From the NCBI RefSeq assembly GCF_009827305.1, contig NZ_WTYJ01000001.1, positions 620,001 to 684,000 on the forward strand: 64,000 bases of DNA. Reading direction: 5' to 3'. This DNA comes from Croceibacterium xixiisoli. GTDB lineage: Bacteria; Pseudomonadota; Alphaproteobacteria; Sphingomonadales; Sphingomonadaceae. The notes under the pieces are model-generated. The model did not search any database. It was not told the origin of the DNA and was given only the letters and a program-made list of their open reading frames with translations. This document shows, piece after piece, positions 17,762-26,920 of the stretch; position 1 is the first letter of the stretch; each line of letters starts with the position of its first letter. A program made the translations under genes and the position numbers.

Positions 17762-18610
17762 GTGCAACACAGGCTGGTGGATGTGACCGAAACGATGAAA
17801 AATCAGCAAATTATCGATGGAGAGGCGGCATCACTTGCGCCTGCTTCTTTCCTGGCCTCGCCTGTTTCGGGGGTGCTTTCCATCGATCCGAAACGCAACT
17901 GCTTGGGCAAGGTGCTGATCGTGGATGGCGATGGCGATACCCGTTTCGCCATCGGCGAATTTCTCGATTTTCATGGGTTTTCGGTGTTCGAGGCCGATAG
18001 CGCTGCTGCGGTGCGCGGTCTGATTGCGGATGTTTCCCCCGATGTGGTGATCGTCGATGTGCTGGTTCCCGGCGGTGACGGGCTGTCGATCGTGCGCGAA
18101 TTGTCCAATCAGGGCAGCATGTCGGTGATCATGCTGTCGGCGCTGGCCAGCGATATCGACCGGATCGTCGGGCTGGAGGCGGGGGCGGATGACTATCTGG
18201 CCAAGCCGGTGTCGCTGCGCGAACTGCTGGCCCGCATCCGCGCCGTACGCCGCCGTATCACCCGTATGGCCGAGCCTGCTTCCCCTTCGGAAGAGGGCGT
18301 CTATCGTTTCGCCGGCTGGTGCATGAATGTGGCCAGCCGCACGCTCAATGCGCCCAGCGGCGCGCGCATTCCGCTGTCCGATGGCGAATTCTCGCTGTTG
18401 CGCGCCTTTGTCGAACGGCCGCAGCGGGTGCTGTCGCGCGATCAACTGCTCGATTTCGCCCGTGGTCCGGATAGCGATGCCTATGACCGGGCCATCGATA
18501 CGCAGATCAGCCGGCTGCGGCGCAAGCTGGACGGTCATTCACACAACGAGCTGATCAAGACCATTCGCAATGAAGGCTACATGTTTTCCAGCCGTGTCGA
18601 GAAAATGTAA
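17762..18610 (+). CDS. OmpR/PhoB-family response regulator
   Basis: A response regulator of up to 282 residues. The receiver domain starts at about residue 50 with acidic residues in LIVDGDGD, a phospho-acceptor Asp in VVIVDVLVPGGDG, and the conserved Lys in YLAKPVS. A C-terminal winged helix follows (LSDGEFSLLRAF to IRNEGYMFSS). The N-terminal extension of about 45 residues before the receiver is unusual. Start choice is uncertain: GTG 17762, GTG 17783 or ATG 17795 are all in frame without a strong ribosome site. No histidine kinase is adjacent, so it is an orphan regulator here. Confidence 0.87.
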   Translation: MQHRLVDVTETMKNQQIIDGEAASLAPASFLASPVSGVLSIDPKRNCLGKVLIVDGDGDTRFAIGEFLDFHGFSVFEADSAAAVRGLIADVSPDVVIVDVLVPGGDGLSIVRELSNQGSMSVIMLSALASDIDRIVGLEAGADDYLAKPVSLRELLARIRAVRRRITRMAEPASPSEEGVYRFAGWCMNVASRTLNAPSGARIPLSDGEFSLLRAFVERPQRVLSRDQLLDFARGPDSDAYDRAIDTQISRLRRKLDGHSHNELIKTIRNEGYMFSSRVEKM

Positions 18611-18918
18611 TCCGCGATGCGTTCTGCATTTCGGCTGAAAAATGCAGAAAAAGTGCAGGGATATTGATGGGGTACGCAATGCGAATTGCAGCTTGGAGTT
18701 CGCATTTCATGGTTCGGGCAGAACAGAAGGGGGCTTGGGTGAACGGCGCAGGCATGATCCTTTTGCGCCCCGCAGGCACCCCGATGCCGATCTTGTCGGT
18801 TAATTTGCGCCGTCCTTGCGCAATCTTTACCCAACGGCGGCCTTCCACGCGCCATAGCATTTTTGGTCGATCCGCCCCTGTGAGCAGATGGGATCGTTCG
18901 GTTCGCCGGAGTTGGCCT
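18611..18918. other. Gene-free stretch with a strong hairpin at its start
   Basis: This 308-bp region separates the response regulator from the ECF sigma gene. A perfect 10-bp inverted repeat (TTCTGCATTT at 18622-18631, AAATGCAGAA at 18640-18649, 8-nt loop) starts 12 nt after the regulator stop and may end its transcript, although no T-run follows. The rest presumably contains the sigma-factor promoter. The frame upstream of 18919 is open through part of it, but no family similarity appears there. Confidence 0.5.
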
Positions 18919-19491
18919 ATGACGCCAGAATTGCCCGATGATGAGTTGATGGCGCGGATCGCGCGGGGCGACGTCTTTGCCTATACCGCGCTGGTTCAGC
19001 GTCATTTGCCGCGCGTCTACCGCACCGCCCATCGCATGTTGCATGACCCGAGCGAGGCGGAGGATGTGGCCCAGGACAGCTTCGCCAGATTGTGGCAGAA
19101 TGCGCCGCGCTGGAACGGTGGCGGCGCCGGCGTGGCGGCCTGGCTGCGCCGGGTTTGCGCCAATCTGTGTTTCGATCGTTTGCGGCAGAGAGGGCGCTGG
19201 TCCTCCGATGAGGCGCCCGACCTGGCTGACCCGGCAGCCGGGGCGGACCGGACCGCAGCCCAGGCCGAAATTGCCGACATGATCGAGGTCGGCCTGCGGG
19301 CACTCTCCGATGCGCATCGCGCGGCCATTGTGCTGACTTATTACGAAGAATATTCGAACCGCATGGCGGCGGAAATCCTGCAACTGGATATCAAGGCGTT
19401 TGAATCGCTGCTGTTCCGCGCGCGCAAGAAGCTGGCGGTGCTGCTGACGCAGGGTGGGGTGCTGGCCCAGGATCTGGAGCTGTTCGCATGA
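18919..19491 (+). CDS. ECF RNA polymerase sigma factor
   Basis: A 190-residue sigma-70-family factor of the extracytoplasmic-function type. Region 2 includes YRTAHRMLHDPSEAEDVAQDSFARLW (core binding and -10 recognition). Region 4 near residues 130-175 includes ALSDAHRAAIVLTYYEEYSN and a helix-turn-helix before FRARKKL. ATG 18919 is preceded by GGAG at good spacing. Its stop overlaps the next start by 4 bp (ATGA), the usual arrangement of a sigma factor and its partner regulator. It may control the downstream TonB receptor. Confidence 0.9.
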   Translation: MTPELPDDELMARIARGDVFAYTALVQRHLPRVYRTAHRMLHDPSEAEDVAQDSFARLWQNAPRWNGGGAGVAAWLRRVCANLCFDRLRQRGRWSSDEAPDLADPAAGADRTAAQAEIADMIEVGLRALSDAHRAAIVLTYYEEYSNRMAAEILQLDIKAFESLLFRARKKLAVLLTQGGVLAQDLELFA

Positions 19492-20204
19492 ATGCGGGCG
19501 TGACCGATCTGCAACTCGAAAGCTTCCTGGCGGCGCGCAAGGATCCGCCGGTTCCGGCCGATCTGGCGCGGCGGATTGTCGTGTCGACCGCCCATCTGCC
19601 GCAATGCGATCCGATGGATGTTCCGGTAGCATCCGCTGCCAGAGCCGTGCCGCTGGCAGCGCCTGTTCGCCGTCGCCGTTGGGCCGGCTTTTCGGCGGGT
19701 GCGGCCATGGCGGCCAGCCTGGCGCTGGCGATTTTCGCGCAAGCCCCAACCGGCCCGGCGAAAGCGGATCGATTGGGCAGCCGGCCTGATGGCGAGCAAC
19801 TGGCCATTGTCGAGCCTGCATCGGCTCCGACGGCAGAGCCCCTCGCCACGCCTGCGCCCGCCATCGCTGCTCCTGCTATGACCGCCCCTGTGATGGTGGC
19901 GCGCGCACAACCTGCCGCTGCGGATCAGCAGCAGGCGCAACCGGTTCAGCTTGCCGAGGCGCCGACTGCAGCCGTTGCCATTGGGGCGGTTGCTGCGCCG
20001 CAGGCACCATCCAACGATGCGGCCCCCGTGCAATTGGCACGCGGCTGGCACAGGGACGATGTCCGGGAATTTGCCCTGGCAGGCAACGCCGCCCCTGCAG
20101 AACAAGTCTATGGCCCGGTGCAGGACGATGATCGCCTCGGTATGGTCTATGGCCCCTCGGGCACAGCCTCCGCCACGGTCAGCCTGGGCATTCGCGGCCG
20201 TTAG
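19488..20204 (+). CDS. Single-pass membrane protein coupled to the ECF sigma factor (putative anti-sigma factor)
   Basis: A 238-residue protein with a short N-terminal cytoplasmic part, one membrane segment near residues 66-82 (FSAGAAMAASLALAIFA), and a long Ala/Pro/Gln-rich low-complexity periplasmic region. It has no HxxxCxxC zinc motif of the ZAS type and no domain I can name. The anti-sigma role is inferred only from position: translational coupling to the ECF factor and the membrane topology. The tail contains tyrosine- and glycine-rich segments ending in SLGIRGR. Confidence 0.65.
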   Translation: MNAGVTDLQLESFLAARKDPPVPADLARRIVVSTAHLPQCDPMDVPVASAARAVPLAAPVRRRRWAGFSAGAAMAASLALAIFAQAPTGPAKADRLGSRPDGEQLAIVEPASAPTAEPLATPAPAIAAPAMTAPVMVARAQPAAADQQQAQPVQLAEAPTAAVAIGAVAAPQAPSNDAAPVQLARGWHRDDVREFALAGNAAPAEQVYGPVQDDDRLGMVYGPSGTASATVSLGIRGR

Positions 20205-20635
20205 AGCAACTTCGAAGCAGGGGGAATCACCTGCTGACCCGGAAATTGCGACAAACAAGCAGACGCAGAACGGTTCCGATTGTTTTCGCGCCAGCCGCTG
20301 CACGGTTTGATGCGGTGGTGATGCAGGCCTGCATCAATCCCTGACACGCAAACGACATAATCGACACCGGGCTTCGCAGGCTTGGATGCTGCGGCGTTCC
20401 CAACCGTAAATTCCGTTTGCCAGCGGTTGGGCCTGCCATCCTACCCGGGTTCTTGCAGCTTGGGCGTGTCCGGCTGTGGCGCCGGCTGGCAACGCTTGGC
20501 GGCGCTTGCCGCTGCTTGGCGGCGAGCGGCAAAGTGCGGAAAAATTCCCGTCAAATTTGTCCCTGAGATCGCGGCTTCGAGATGCGGCCGGCCCTGTGCC
20601 GCGCACGAGAATCATAAACGTGAGGGAGATTGATG
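20205..20635. promoter_or_regulatory. Intergenic region upstream of a TonB receptor, with an 18-bp palindrome
   Basis: This 431-bp gene-free stretch carries a perfect 18-bp palindrome, TGATGCAGGCCTGCATCA, at 20319-20336. It is a plausible dimeric repressor site about 300 bp before the receptor start. A GAGGGAG ribosome site at 20622-20628 decides the start of the next gene. A G/C-rich repetitive patch (ggcggcgcttgcc-like) lies at about 20460-20530. No RNA gene was recognised. Confidence 0.45.
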
Positions 20636-23600
20636 ATGGGAATTCACCGCAATTGGCGTGCGCGTGCCGGCAACAGGCTCATGCTGTCCTGTGCCTCGCT
20701 GGCCGTGATCGGGGCGCTGGTGCAGCCCGCTGCTGCGCAGGACAACAGCGCCGAGCAGGACAGCCAGGTAGCGCCGGCAATCGTCGTCACTGGGTCGCGC
20801 ATCGTGCGGCCCGATTATTCGTCGAACAGCCCGACTATTTCGGTCGATGATGCGCTGCTGCAGAATTCAGGTACCGCCGCGCTGGAAACCAATCTGAACA
20901 AGCTGCCGCAATTCGTGCCGGCCCAGACGCCGACCGCAGGCGCGGATATCCAGCCGACCGCCACCAACACCCCCGGCGCGGCAACGGTCTCGCTGCGCGG
21001 GATCGGTTCCAACCGCAATCTGGTGCTGCTCGATGGTCGCCGGATCACCCCCAGCAATGCATCGGGCGTGGTCGATATCTCGACGATTCCCAGCGCGGCG
21101 ATCGAACGGGTGGAAATCATTTCCGGCGGTGCATCGGCTACCTATGGCGCGGACGCCGTCGCCGGTGTCACCAACTTCATTCTGAAGAAGAATTTCCAGG
21201 GCCTGGAAATGGATGGCCAGATGGGGATGACCCAGCATGGCGATGGCTTCGAATATCAGATCTCGGGCATCATGGGCGCCGATTTCGATGACAAGCGCGG
21301 CAATATCAGCCTGTCGATGTCCATGAACACCCGCGAAGCCAGCTATCAGCGCGATCGCAAATGGTACCGCGATCTCTGGGCGGATGAAAACATCGCTGGC
21401 ACGCAATATTTCATCGATCGGCCGGGCGTCAATTTCGGCTACAGCAATCTGCCCACCACGCTGAACGGCATGTTCCCGGGTTCCACCCTGCCGGGCGGCG
21501 GCGTGACGGTGTACACCAATCCTGACGGCACGCCCTTCGTCAACGGATCGTGGACCGACAGCAGCGGCATCTATCATCCTTATTTCGAAGGTTTCGACCA
21601 GGCTGTCGATGGTTATGACTACAAGCTCAACGCCAATGGCGTGATGACGCAGAACAACACCGACAGCTATCTGATCCTGCCGCTGACCCGGTACAATTTC
21701 TTCGCCAACGGCAATTATGAAATCAACGACTGGGTCGGTGTCTTCGCCCAAGCGATGTACAGCAATGTGAATACCTACACCCGCAACGAACCCGGCCCGA
21801 TCACCTCGGGGTGGAGCGTGTTCATCGATCCAACCACGCTGTCGGCGGATCAATTGCCGGACGATCTGTGGACGCTGCTCAACAGCCGGCCCGATGCGGA
21901 TGCTCCGTTCGAACTGCGCACGCTGATGCCGGGCAATCGCGAAACCTATACCGATGTATCGACCTTCAACATGCAGGCCGGGCTGCGGGGCAAGATCCCC
22001 GGCACGGACTGGACCTGGGAAACCTTCGTCAGCCATGGGGAATCGCAGACCTACACGCTGCAGACGGGGATCTATTCGCTCGAACGGCTGCGCACCGTGC
22101 TCAATTCGGGCAATTTCGGTCAGGGCTTCTCGCAGACCGGCAATGCCGCAGGCGGTGGCTTCGGCGCCAGCACGGCCACCTGCACCAGCGGGCTCAATTT
22201 CTTTGTCATCCCCGAAGGCGGCTATTCGCAGGATTGCCTTGATGCCGTGACGGCGGATCTCAAGACCCGGTCCAAGCTGCGGCAGACGATCGTGGAGGCC
22301 AATTTCCAGGGTGAACTGTTCAGCCTGCCGGCCGGCGGCGTGCGTGCGGCGGTCGGTGCGTCCTATCGCGAACAGGAATATCAGTTCATCAACGATACGC
22401 TCACCAGCGACGGCACATCCTTCCTGGATCAGGCGCTCGGTATTTACCCCAGCGCGGATTCCTACGGCTATTTCGATGTGCAGGAAGCCTATGCCGAGCT
22501 GCTGATCCCGGTGCTGGCCGATCTGCCGGCGATCAAATCATTCAGCCTGGAACTGGGGGGTCGTGTGTCGAAATACAGCACCACCGGCACCAGCTATACC
22601 TACAAGGCGCTGGGCGATTGGGAGGTCAATGACTGGCTGCGCGTTCGCGGCGGCTACAACCGCGCAGAACGTGCGCCCAATATTGGCGAACTCTATCTGT
22701 CGTCGCAGCAGACGTTCGGCGTGAACTATGCGGGCGATCCCTGCTCGCTGGCCAATCCGCTGGCCTGGTCGGCCAATCCGGACAACGCCAATGGCGCACA
22801 GGTGCGCGCCGTTTGCGAAGTGCTGATGGATCGTTCGGGCAGCGATACCGCAAAGACCGAATATTACGATGGTACGCAGGACAACTCCACCTTCGGCTAT
22901 GCTTGGCCGACACTGGTGGGCAATGCCAATCTGACCACCGAGAAGGCCGATACCTGGACGCTGGGCATGGTCGTCCGCTCGCCCTTCAGTTCTCCCGCCC
23001 TGTCGGGCCTGCGGCTGTCGGTCGACTGGTTCGATATCAATGTGAAGGATGCGATCGCGCCGCTGACGGTGGCCACAGCGCTGCAACAGTGCCTGGATCC
23101 GCAGTTCAACCCGCTGGTGCTGACCGATGCCGATGCGGCTGCCAGCACGCAGTTCTGCCAGGACATCAACCGCAACCAGACCGGTTCACTGGGCAATGTT
23201 CTGATAACCTATACCAACAGTGGTCGGTTCAATGTGCAGGGCATCGATGCGCAGCTCGATTGGGGCATGCCGGTCGGTCCGGGACGGTTGAGCGCCAATG
23301 TCGTGCTGAACTATCTACTCAAGTACAAGAGCTCGTCGCTGCCAACCCTGCCGATGGTCGATTATGTCGGCACTTTCGGAACCACCGAAAATGGCCTCAA
23401 CACCGGGGTCTATGAATATCGCGTCCTGACCAGCCTCAATTATCAGCTCGGCAAGTTCGGCCTCGGGCTGCAGTGGCAGCATCTGCCCTCGATCGAGGAT
23501 GCGGCAGAGGCCACGACGGCCGGTGGCACCACCACCGTGGGGGCGGCCGCCTACAACATCTTCCATCTCAACGGAAATGTGTCGGTGACGGACAATCTGA

Positions 23601-23773
23601 ACCTGCGCTTCGGCGTGGACAATCTGTTCGACAAGGCGCCGCCGCTGACAAACTACAACCCGGCGAACAGCGCGTCGCTCACCAATGGGCTGTTGTCGGG
23701 CGGTTCCTATTCGACCGGATATTACGACACCAACGGCCGGCGCTTCTGGGTCGGTGCCAATGTGAAGTTCTGA
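20636..23773 (+). CDS. TonB-dependent receptor (large sphingomonad type)
   Basis: A 1045-residue outer-membrane receptor. The signal peptide ends near AAAQ. A TonB-box-like AIVVTGSRIVRP segment is followed by the plug (LRGIGSNRNLVLLDGRR, IERVEIISGGASATYGADAVAG) and a long barrel ending in RRFWVGANVKF. Receptors of this length and layout are abundant in sphingomonads and import diverse nutrients (glycans, oligopeptides, aromatics), so the substrate is not assigned. ATG 20636 has GAGGGAG 7 nt upstream; 20633 and TTG 20630 are alternatives. The sigma/anti-sigma-like pair upstream may regulate it. Confidence 0.92.
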   Translation: MGIHRNWRARAGNRLMLSCASLAVIGALVQPAAAQDNSAEQDSQVAPAIVVTGSRIVRPDYSSNSPTISVDDALLQNSGTAALETNLNKLPQFVPAQTPTAGADIQPTATNTPGAATVSLRGIGSNRNLVLLDGRRITPSNASGVVDISTIPSAAIERVEIISGGASATYGADAVAGVTNFILKKNFQGLEMDGQMGMTQHGDGFEYQISGIMGADFDDKRGNISLSMSMNTREASYQRDRKWYRDLWADENIAGTQYFIDRPGVNFGYSNLPTTLNGMFPGSTLPGGGVTVYTNPDGTPFVNGSWTDSSGIYHPYFEGFDQAVDGYDYKLNANGVMTQNNTDSYLILPLTRYNFFANGNYEINDWVGVFAQAMYSNVNTYTRNEPGPITSGWSVFIDPTTLSADQLPDDLWTLLNSRPDADAPFELRTLMPGNRETYTDVSTFNMQAGLRGKIPGTDWTWETFVSHGESQTYTLQTGIYSLERLRTVLNSGNFGQGFSQTGNAAGGGFGASTATCTSGLNFFVIPEGGYSQDCLDAVTADLKTRSKLRQTIVEANFQGELFSLPAGGVRAAVGASYREQEYQFINDTLTSDGTSFLDQALGIYPSADSYGYFDVQEAYAELLIPVLADLPAIKSFSLELGGRVSKYSTTGTSYTYKALGDWEVNDWLRVRGGYNRAERAPNIGELYLSSQQTFGVNYAGDPCSLANPLAWSANPDNANGAQVRAVCEVLMDRSGSDTAKTEYYDGTQDNSTFGYAWPTLVGNANLTTEKADTWTLGMVVRSPFSSPALSGLRLSVDWFDINVKDAIAPLTVATALQQCLDPQFNPLVLTDADAAASTQFCQDINRNQTGSLGNVLITYTNSGRFNVQGIDAQLDWGMPVGPGRLSANVVLNYLLKYKSSSLPTLPMVDYVGTFGTTENGLNTGVYEYRVLTSLNYQLGKFGLGLQWQHLPSIEDAAEATTAGGTTTVGAAAYNIFHLNGNVSVTDNLNLRFGVDNLFDKAPPLTNYNPANSASLTNGLLSGGSYSTGYYDTNGRRFWVGANVKF

Positions 23774-23774
23774 T

Positions 23775-23836
23775 CCCCTGATCAACAGGGGGCAGCCACC
23801 GGAAGGCGTCGCGATCCGATTTTCCCCCGGATCGCG
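23775..23836 (+). terminator. Tandem hairpins after the TonB receptor
   Basis: Just after the stop is CCCCTG-atcaa-CAGGGG (23775-23791). Further on is a 9-bp stem, CGCGATCCG/CGGATCGCG (23810-23818 and 23828-23836). The region lies between convergent receptor and LysR genes, so it may terminate both. A third GGATCGCG copy follows at about 23850. Confidence 0.5.
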
Positions 23837-23897
23837 GCACCCGCCCTTCGGATCGCGATAACAGAACACAAAACCTCTGCCGGGTGCGCGGGTCTGG

Positions 23898-24827
23898 CTA
23901 CAGATCGCCCGCATCCGGCAGGCCTTTGTCTGCGGCACCCAAATCGGCGAACCGCGCCAGCAGCCAGGCCGTGGCCGGGCCGGGTGGGCAATCGCTGCGC
24001 CAGATGCCGGAAAACCCATAGGTGCCGCCCGGATCGTCGGGCATGATCAGGCGGATCAGCGTTCCGGCCACCAGATCGCCCTCGATCATCGGCAAGGGCA
24101 TATTGCCCCAGCCGATCCCTTCGCGCAGCAGCGCATGCTTGGTCGCCAGATCGGCCAGTCGCCAGGTCTTCGGGCTCAGCACGGCGAAATCCTGCCCTTC
24201 GGTCAGATCGGATCGGTCGGTCAGCACCAATTGCAGATAATCGCGCCCTGCGCCGCTGGCGATGCTTGCCATCCGCCCCAGCGGGTGATCGGGCGCTGCC
24301 ACCGGCACCATGGATACAGAGCCTACCCTGTGCCGCTCGATCCCCGGCACGCCGGCACAGAGCGGGCCCGATATGCCCAGGCCAGCGCGGCCATCCAGCA
24401 CCATGGCGGTGACCGCACCCAGAGTTTCGGCATGCAGGCGCAACTGCACGCTGGGGTAATGGCCAGCAAATTCGCGCAGGATCTGCCCCAGCCGCTGGCT
24501 GGGCATCATCACGTCGACCGCCAGATCGATCTCTGCTTCCAGCCCGTCATGCAGCGCCTTCACCTTGGCCCGCAGCAGATCCACATCCTGCGCGATCGAT
24601 CGCGCCTCCGCCAGCACGGCCCGCCCGGCTTCGGTCAGCTGTGGCCGGCGCGTGCCTTCGCGGTCGAACAGCTGCAGCCCCAGCTGCGCTTCGAGATTGC
24701 CGATGCCATAGCTGATGACGGACACCGCGCGGTTCAGCCGCCGCCCTGCTCCGGCAAAGCTGCCAGCATCCACCACGGCCAGAAAAATGCCCAGCTGGTC
24801 CAGCGTCGGCGTACCGGGTCCGATCAT
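23898..24827 (-). CDS. LysR-family transcriptional regulator
   Basis: A 309-residue regulator. The N-terminal helix-turn-helix (about residues 8-65) reads LDQLGIFLAVVDAGSFAGAGRRL then AVSVISYGIGNLEAQLGLQLFDR, the classical LysR pattern with a linker helix after it. The effector domain runs from about residue 95 to 300. It is divergent from the pirin gene with a 134-bp gap. That is the standard arrangement for a LysR regulator and its target, so it likely controls pirin expression. Confidence 0.9.
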   Translation of the reverse strand: MIGPGTPTLDQLGIFLAVVDAGSFAGAGRRLNRAVSVISYGIGNLEAQLGLQLFDREGTRRPQLTEAGRAVLAEARSIAQDVDLLRAKVKALHDGLEAEIDLAVDVMMPSQRLGQILREFAGHYPSVQLRLHAETLGAVTAMVLDGRAGLGISGPLCAGVPGIERHRVGSVSMVPVAAPDHPLGRMASIASGAGRDYLQLVLTDRSDLTEGQDFAVLSPKTWRLADLATKHALLREGIGWGNMPLPMIEGDLVAGTLIRLIMPDDPGGTYGFSGIWRSDCPPGPATAWLLARFADLGAADKGLPDAGDL

Positions 24828-24961
24828 CGGGTGATGCGCAGCTTTTCAATTTTGTCGAACATAATGCCTGATTTTATCGCTCTGTTTGGAAATGTGAGCA
24901 AGGCCTATCTCCGACCTCAGCAAGCAGACACGCCCGCCAACATGGGCCCGGATATGGAGAA

Positions 24962-25666
24962 ATGACGATGATCGAACTGCGCCCCTTCGAAAGCCTTGGT
25001 GGTGACAATCACGGCTGGCTGGATGCCAAGCATCACTTTTCTTTCGCCAATTATCAGGATCCGCAGCGCATCCACTGGGGCAATCTGCGGGTGTGGAATG
25101 ATGACACGATCCAGCCGCACACCGGTTTTCCCCCGCATCCCCACCGCGACATGGAAATCATCACCTATGTCCGCAAAGGCGCGATCACCCATGAAGACAG
25201 CCTGGGCAACAAGGGTCGGACCGAAGCAGGTGACGTCCAGGTGATGAGCGCTGGCACCGGCATCCGCCATTCGGAATACAATCGGGAAGATGAGGTGACG
25301 CAGATTTTCCAGATCTGGATCATCCCCACCCGCGAAGGCGATGCACCGGCCTGGGGTGCCAAGCCCTTCCCCAAGGGTGATCGCGCCGGGAACTTCGTCA
25401 CCCTCGCCTCCGGCTATGACAATGACGACGATGCCCTGCCGATCCGCACCAATGCCCGTGTGCTGGGCGCCACGATCAGGGCGGGGGACACGGTGGAATA
25501 TCCGATCGGCCGCGATCGGAAGGCCTATCTGGTTCCGGCAACCGGTGCGATCCGGATCGACGATGTCGAAGCAAAGGCGCGTGATGGTGTGGCGATCAGC
25601 GATCTCGACACCATCCGCATCACCGCGATCGAAGACAGCGAGATCGTGCTGGTCGACGCGGCCTGA
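24962..25666 (+). CDS. Pirin family protein (bicupin, quercetinase-like)
   Basis: A 234-residue bicupin. The N-terminal cupin carries the metal-binding set HPHRDMEIITYV plus His in GTGIRHSEYN and the Glu before it, typical of pirins such as E. coli YhhW, which has quercetin 2,3-dioxygenase activity in vitro. GAITHEDSLGN and GDVQVMSAGTG are conserved family blocks. The in vivo role of bacterial pirins is often redox or electrophile response. Start ATG 24962 follows GGAGA. Divergent from a LysR regulator. Confidence 0.92.
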   Translation: MTMIELRPFESLGGDNHGWLDAKHHFSFANYQDPQRIHWGNLRVWNDDTIQPHTGFPPHPHRDMEIITYVRKGAITHEDSLGNKGRTEAGDVQVMSAGTGIRHSEYNREDEVTQIFQIWIIPTREGDAPAWGAKPFPKGDRAGNFVTLASGYDNDDDALPIRTNARVLGATIRAGDTVEYPIGRDRKAYLVPATGAIRIDDVEAKARDGVAISDLDTIRITAIEDSEIVLVDAA

Positions 25667-25733
25667 CCCTGCAGCCATCGCCCGTGGAACCACCGTTCTG
25701 CGGGCGACGGTTTGATTCCAACATCCGCTCGGC

Positions 25734-25806
25734 CTGAGCTCGTCGAAGGCCAGCCGCCGACGTGCCCCTTTGCGCTGACATGGTGCCTACCCTTCGACGA
25801 GCTCAG
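25734..25806. repeat. REP-like inverted repeat
   Basis: A perfect 16-bp inverted repeat, CTGAGCTCGTCGAAGG (25734-25749) and its complement (25791-25806), surrounds a 41-bp loop in the gap between the convergent pirin and HTH-regulator genes. The TTCGACGAGCTCAG core resembles dispersed intergenic palindromes seen in many sphingomonad genomes. It may also stabilise 3' ends. Confidence 0.65.
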
Positions 25807-25830
25807 TGTGAGCGGAAGTGGAGAGATTAC

Positions 25831-26727
25831 CTATTCCCGCTGATCTTCCAGCGCAAAGGCGCACACCAAATCGACCGCAGACAGGCTCTGCGAAACCCAT
25901 TCTTCCATCACATCGCGTAACATGGGCGTGACGGCAACATAGAGGCCGGGCGGGGTGGACAGTTCCACCAGCCCTAGATCGCGCGCGCCATGCAGCACAT
26001 TGCGCACATGCACGCGGGACACGGCACATTGTTCGGCCACCTGGGAATAGAAACCGGGCCCGGTTCGCCCATCGGGCTTGCCGCGCGTTTCGCGGAACAT
26101 ATGCGCCATGATCCGGATGCCGGCGGTCGCCTGCAGGAAATATTCCGCTGCGACATTGTTTTTCACCAGCGTGCCGGCGAGTTCCAGGGTACGCAGTCCC
26201 GCCACGCGATAGGCGCGTTGATAGGCCGGATCTTTGGCGATCGCGGCCTCATAGCGCGCATCGCCATTCAGCATGTGCAGCGGCTGATGAAACACCTTCA
26301 GCCATTCACGGTCGAGCGCCAGCGCCAATTCGCTGGCCTTGAGAATCCGCACGCGCCGGTCGCCGCTGGCACGCTTGGTTTCCAGCAGGCCGTCACCCTC
26401 CATGGATGTCACCAGATTGCTGATCCGCCGGGCAGATGTCAGATGCATGGAGACCAGTGCCCCGCGCAGCCGCTCGACCGTCAGCCAGCTTTCCGGAACA
26501 TCGGGATGCTGCGCAAAATCCAGCCCGACCGCTGCCATGAAGGCCACGGCGCGATCATATTCCATCAGTCTGCGGACCAGCAGCGTGGTGTCGCCATACA
26601 GCGTGGCAATCCCATCCATCAGGCTGGCGAAGGCCAGGTCGAACTGCGGGTGATTGCGGATGGCGTCAGCCGATCGAAAGGGGATGCCGTCCCCCGCTAA
26701 ACGGGCGGAAATCTCGTTGGAATTCAT
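25831..26727 (-). CDS. Predicted transcriptional regulator with two helix-turn-helix regions
   Basis: A 298-residue protein. A winged-helix-like segment at about residues 85-145 (SWLTVERLRGALVSMHLTSA, then a GDGLLETKRASGDRRVRI wing) resembles MarR-type domains. A second HTH-like segment near residues 215-260 (YSQVAEQCAVSRVHVRNVLHGA, LGLVELSTPPG) resembles a C-terminal wHTH. I cannot name a family. ATG 26727 is chosen because similarity-like regular composition begins there; a start 7 codons upstream is possible. It is divergent from the giant autotransporter gene and is the natural candidate for its regulator. Confidence 0.7.
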   Translation of the reverse strand: MNSNEISARLAGDGIPFRSADAIRNHPQFDLAFASLMDGIATLYGDTTLLVRRLMEYDRAVAFMAAVGLDFAQHPDVPESWLTVERLRGALVSMHLTSARRISNLVTSMEGDGLLETKRASGDRRVRILKASELALALDREWLKVFHQPLHMLNGDARYEAAIAKDPAYQRAYRVAGLRTLELAGTLVKNNVAAEYFLQATAGIRIMAHMFRETRGKPDGRTGPGFYSQVAEQCAVSRVHVRNVLHGARDLGLVELSTPPGLYVAVTPMLRDVMEEWVSQSLSAVDLVCAFALEDQRE

Positions 26728-26920
26728 GCGTATCAGGCGGCCCGGCAATATTGTTGTTGGTCAGACGGATATAGTCACGTGAATGTAACGGGAATCCAAC
26801 CAATTTGTTTCGTTGTGTGACCGACCTAGCTGCACCTAACCATTGCCGACGATTGGGGGGCAAGGCGGACGATCCGCAGGTTGCAGGGGCAGACCGCCCC
26901 CCGGCGCAGGGGGTATGTAC

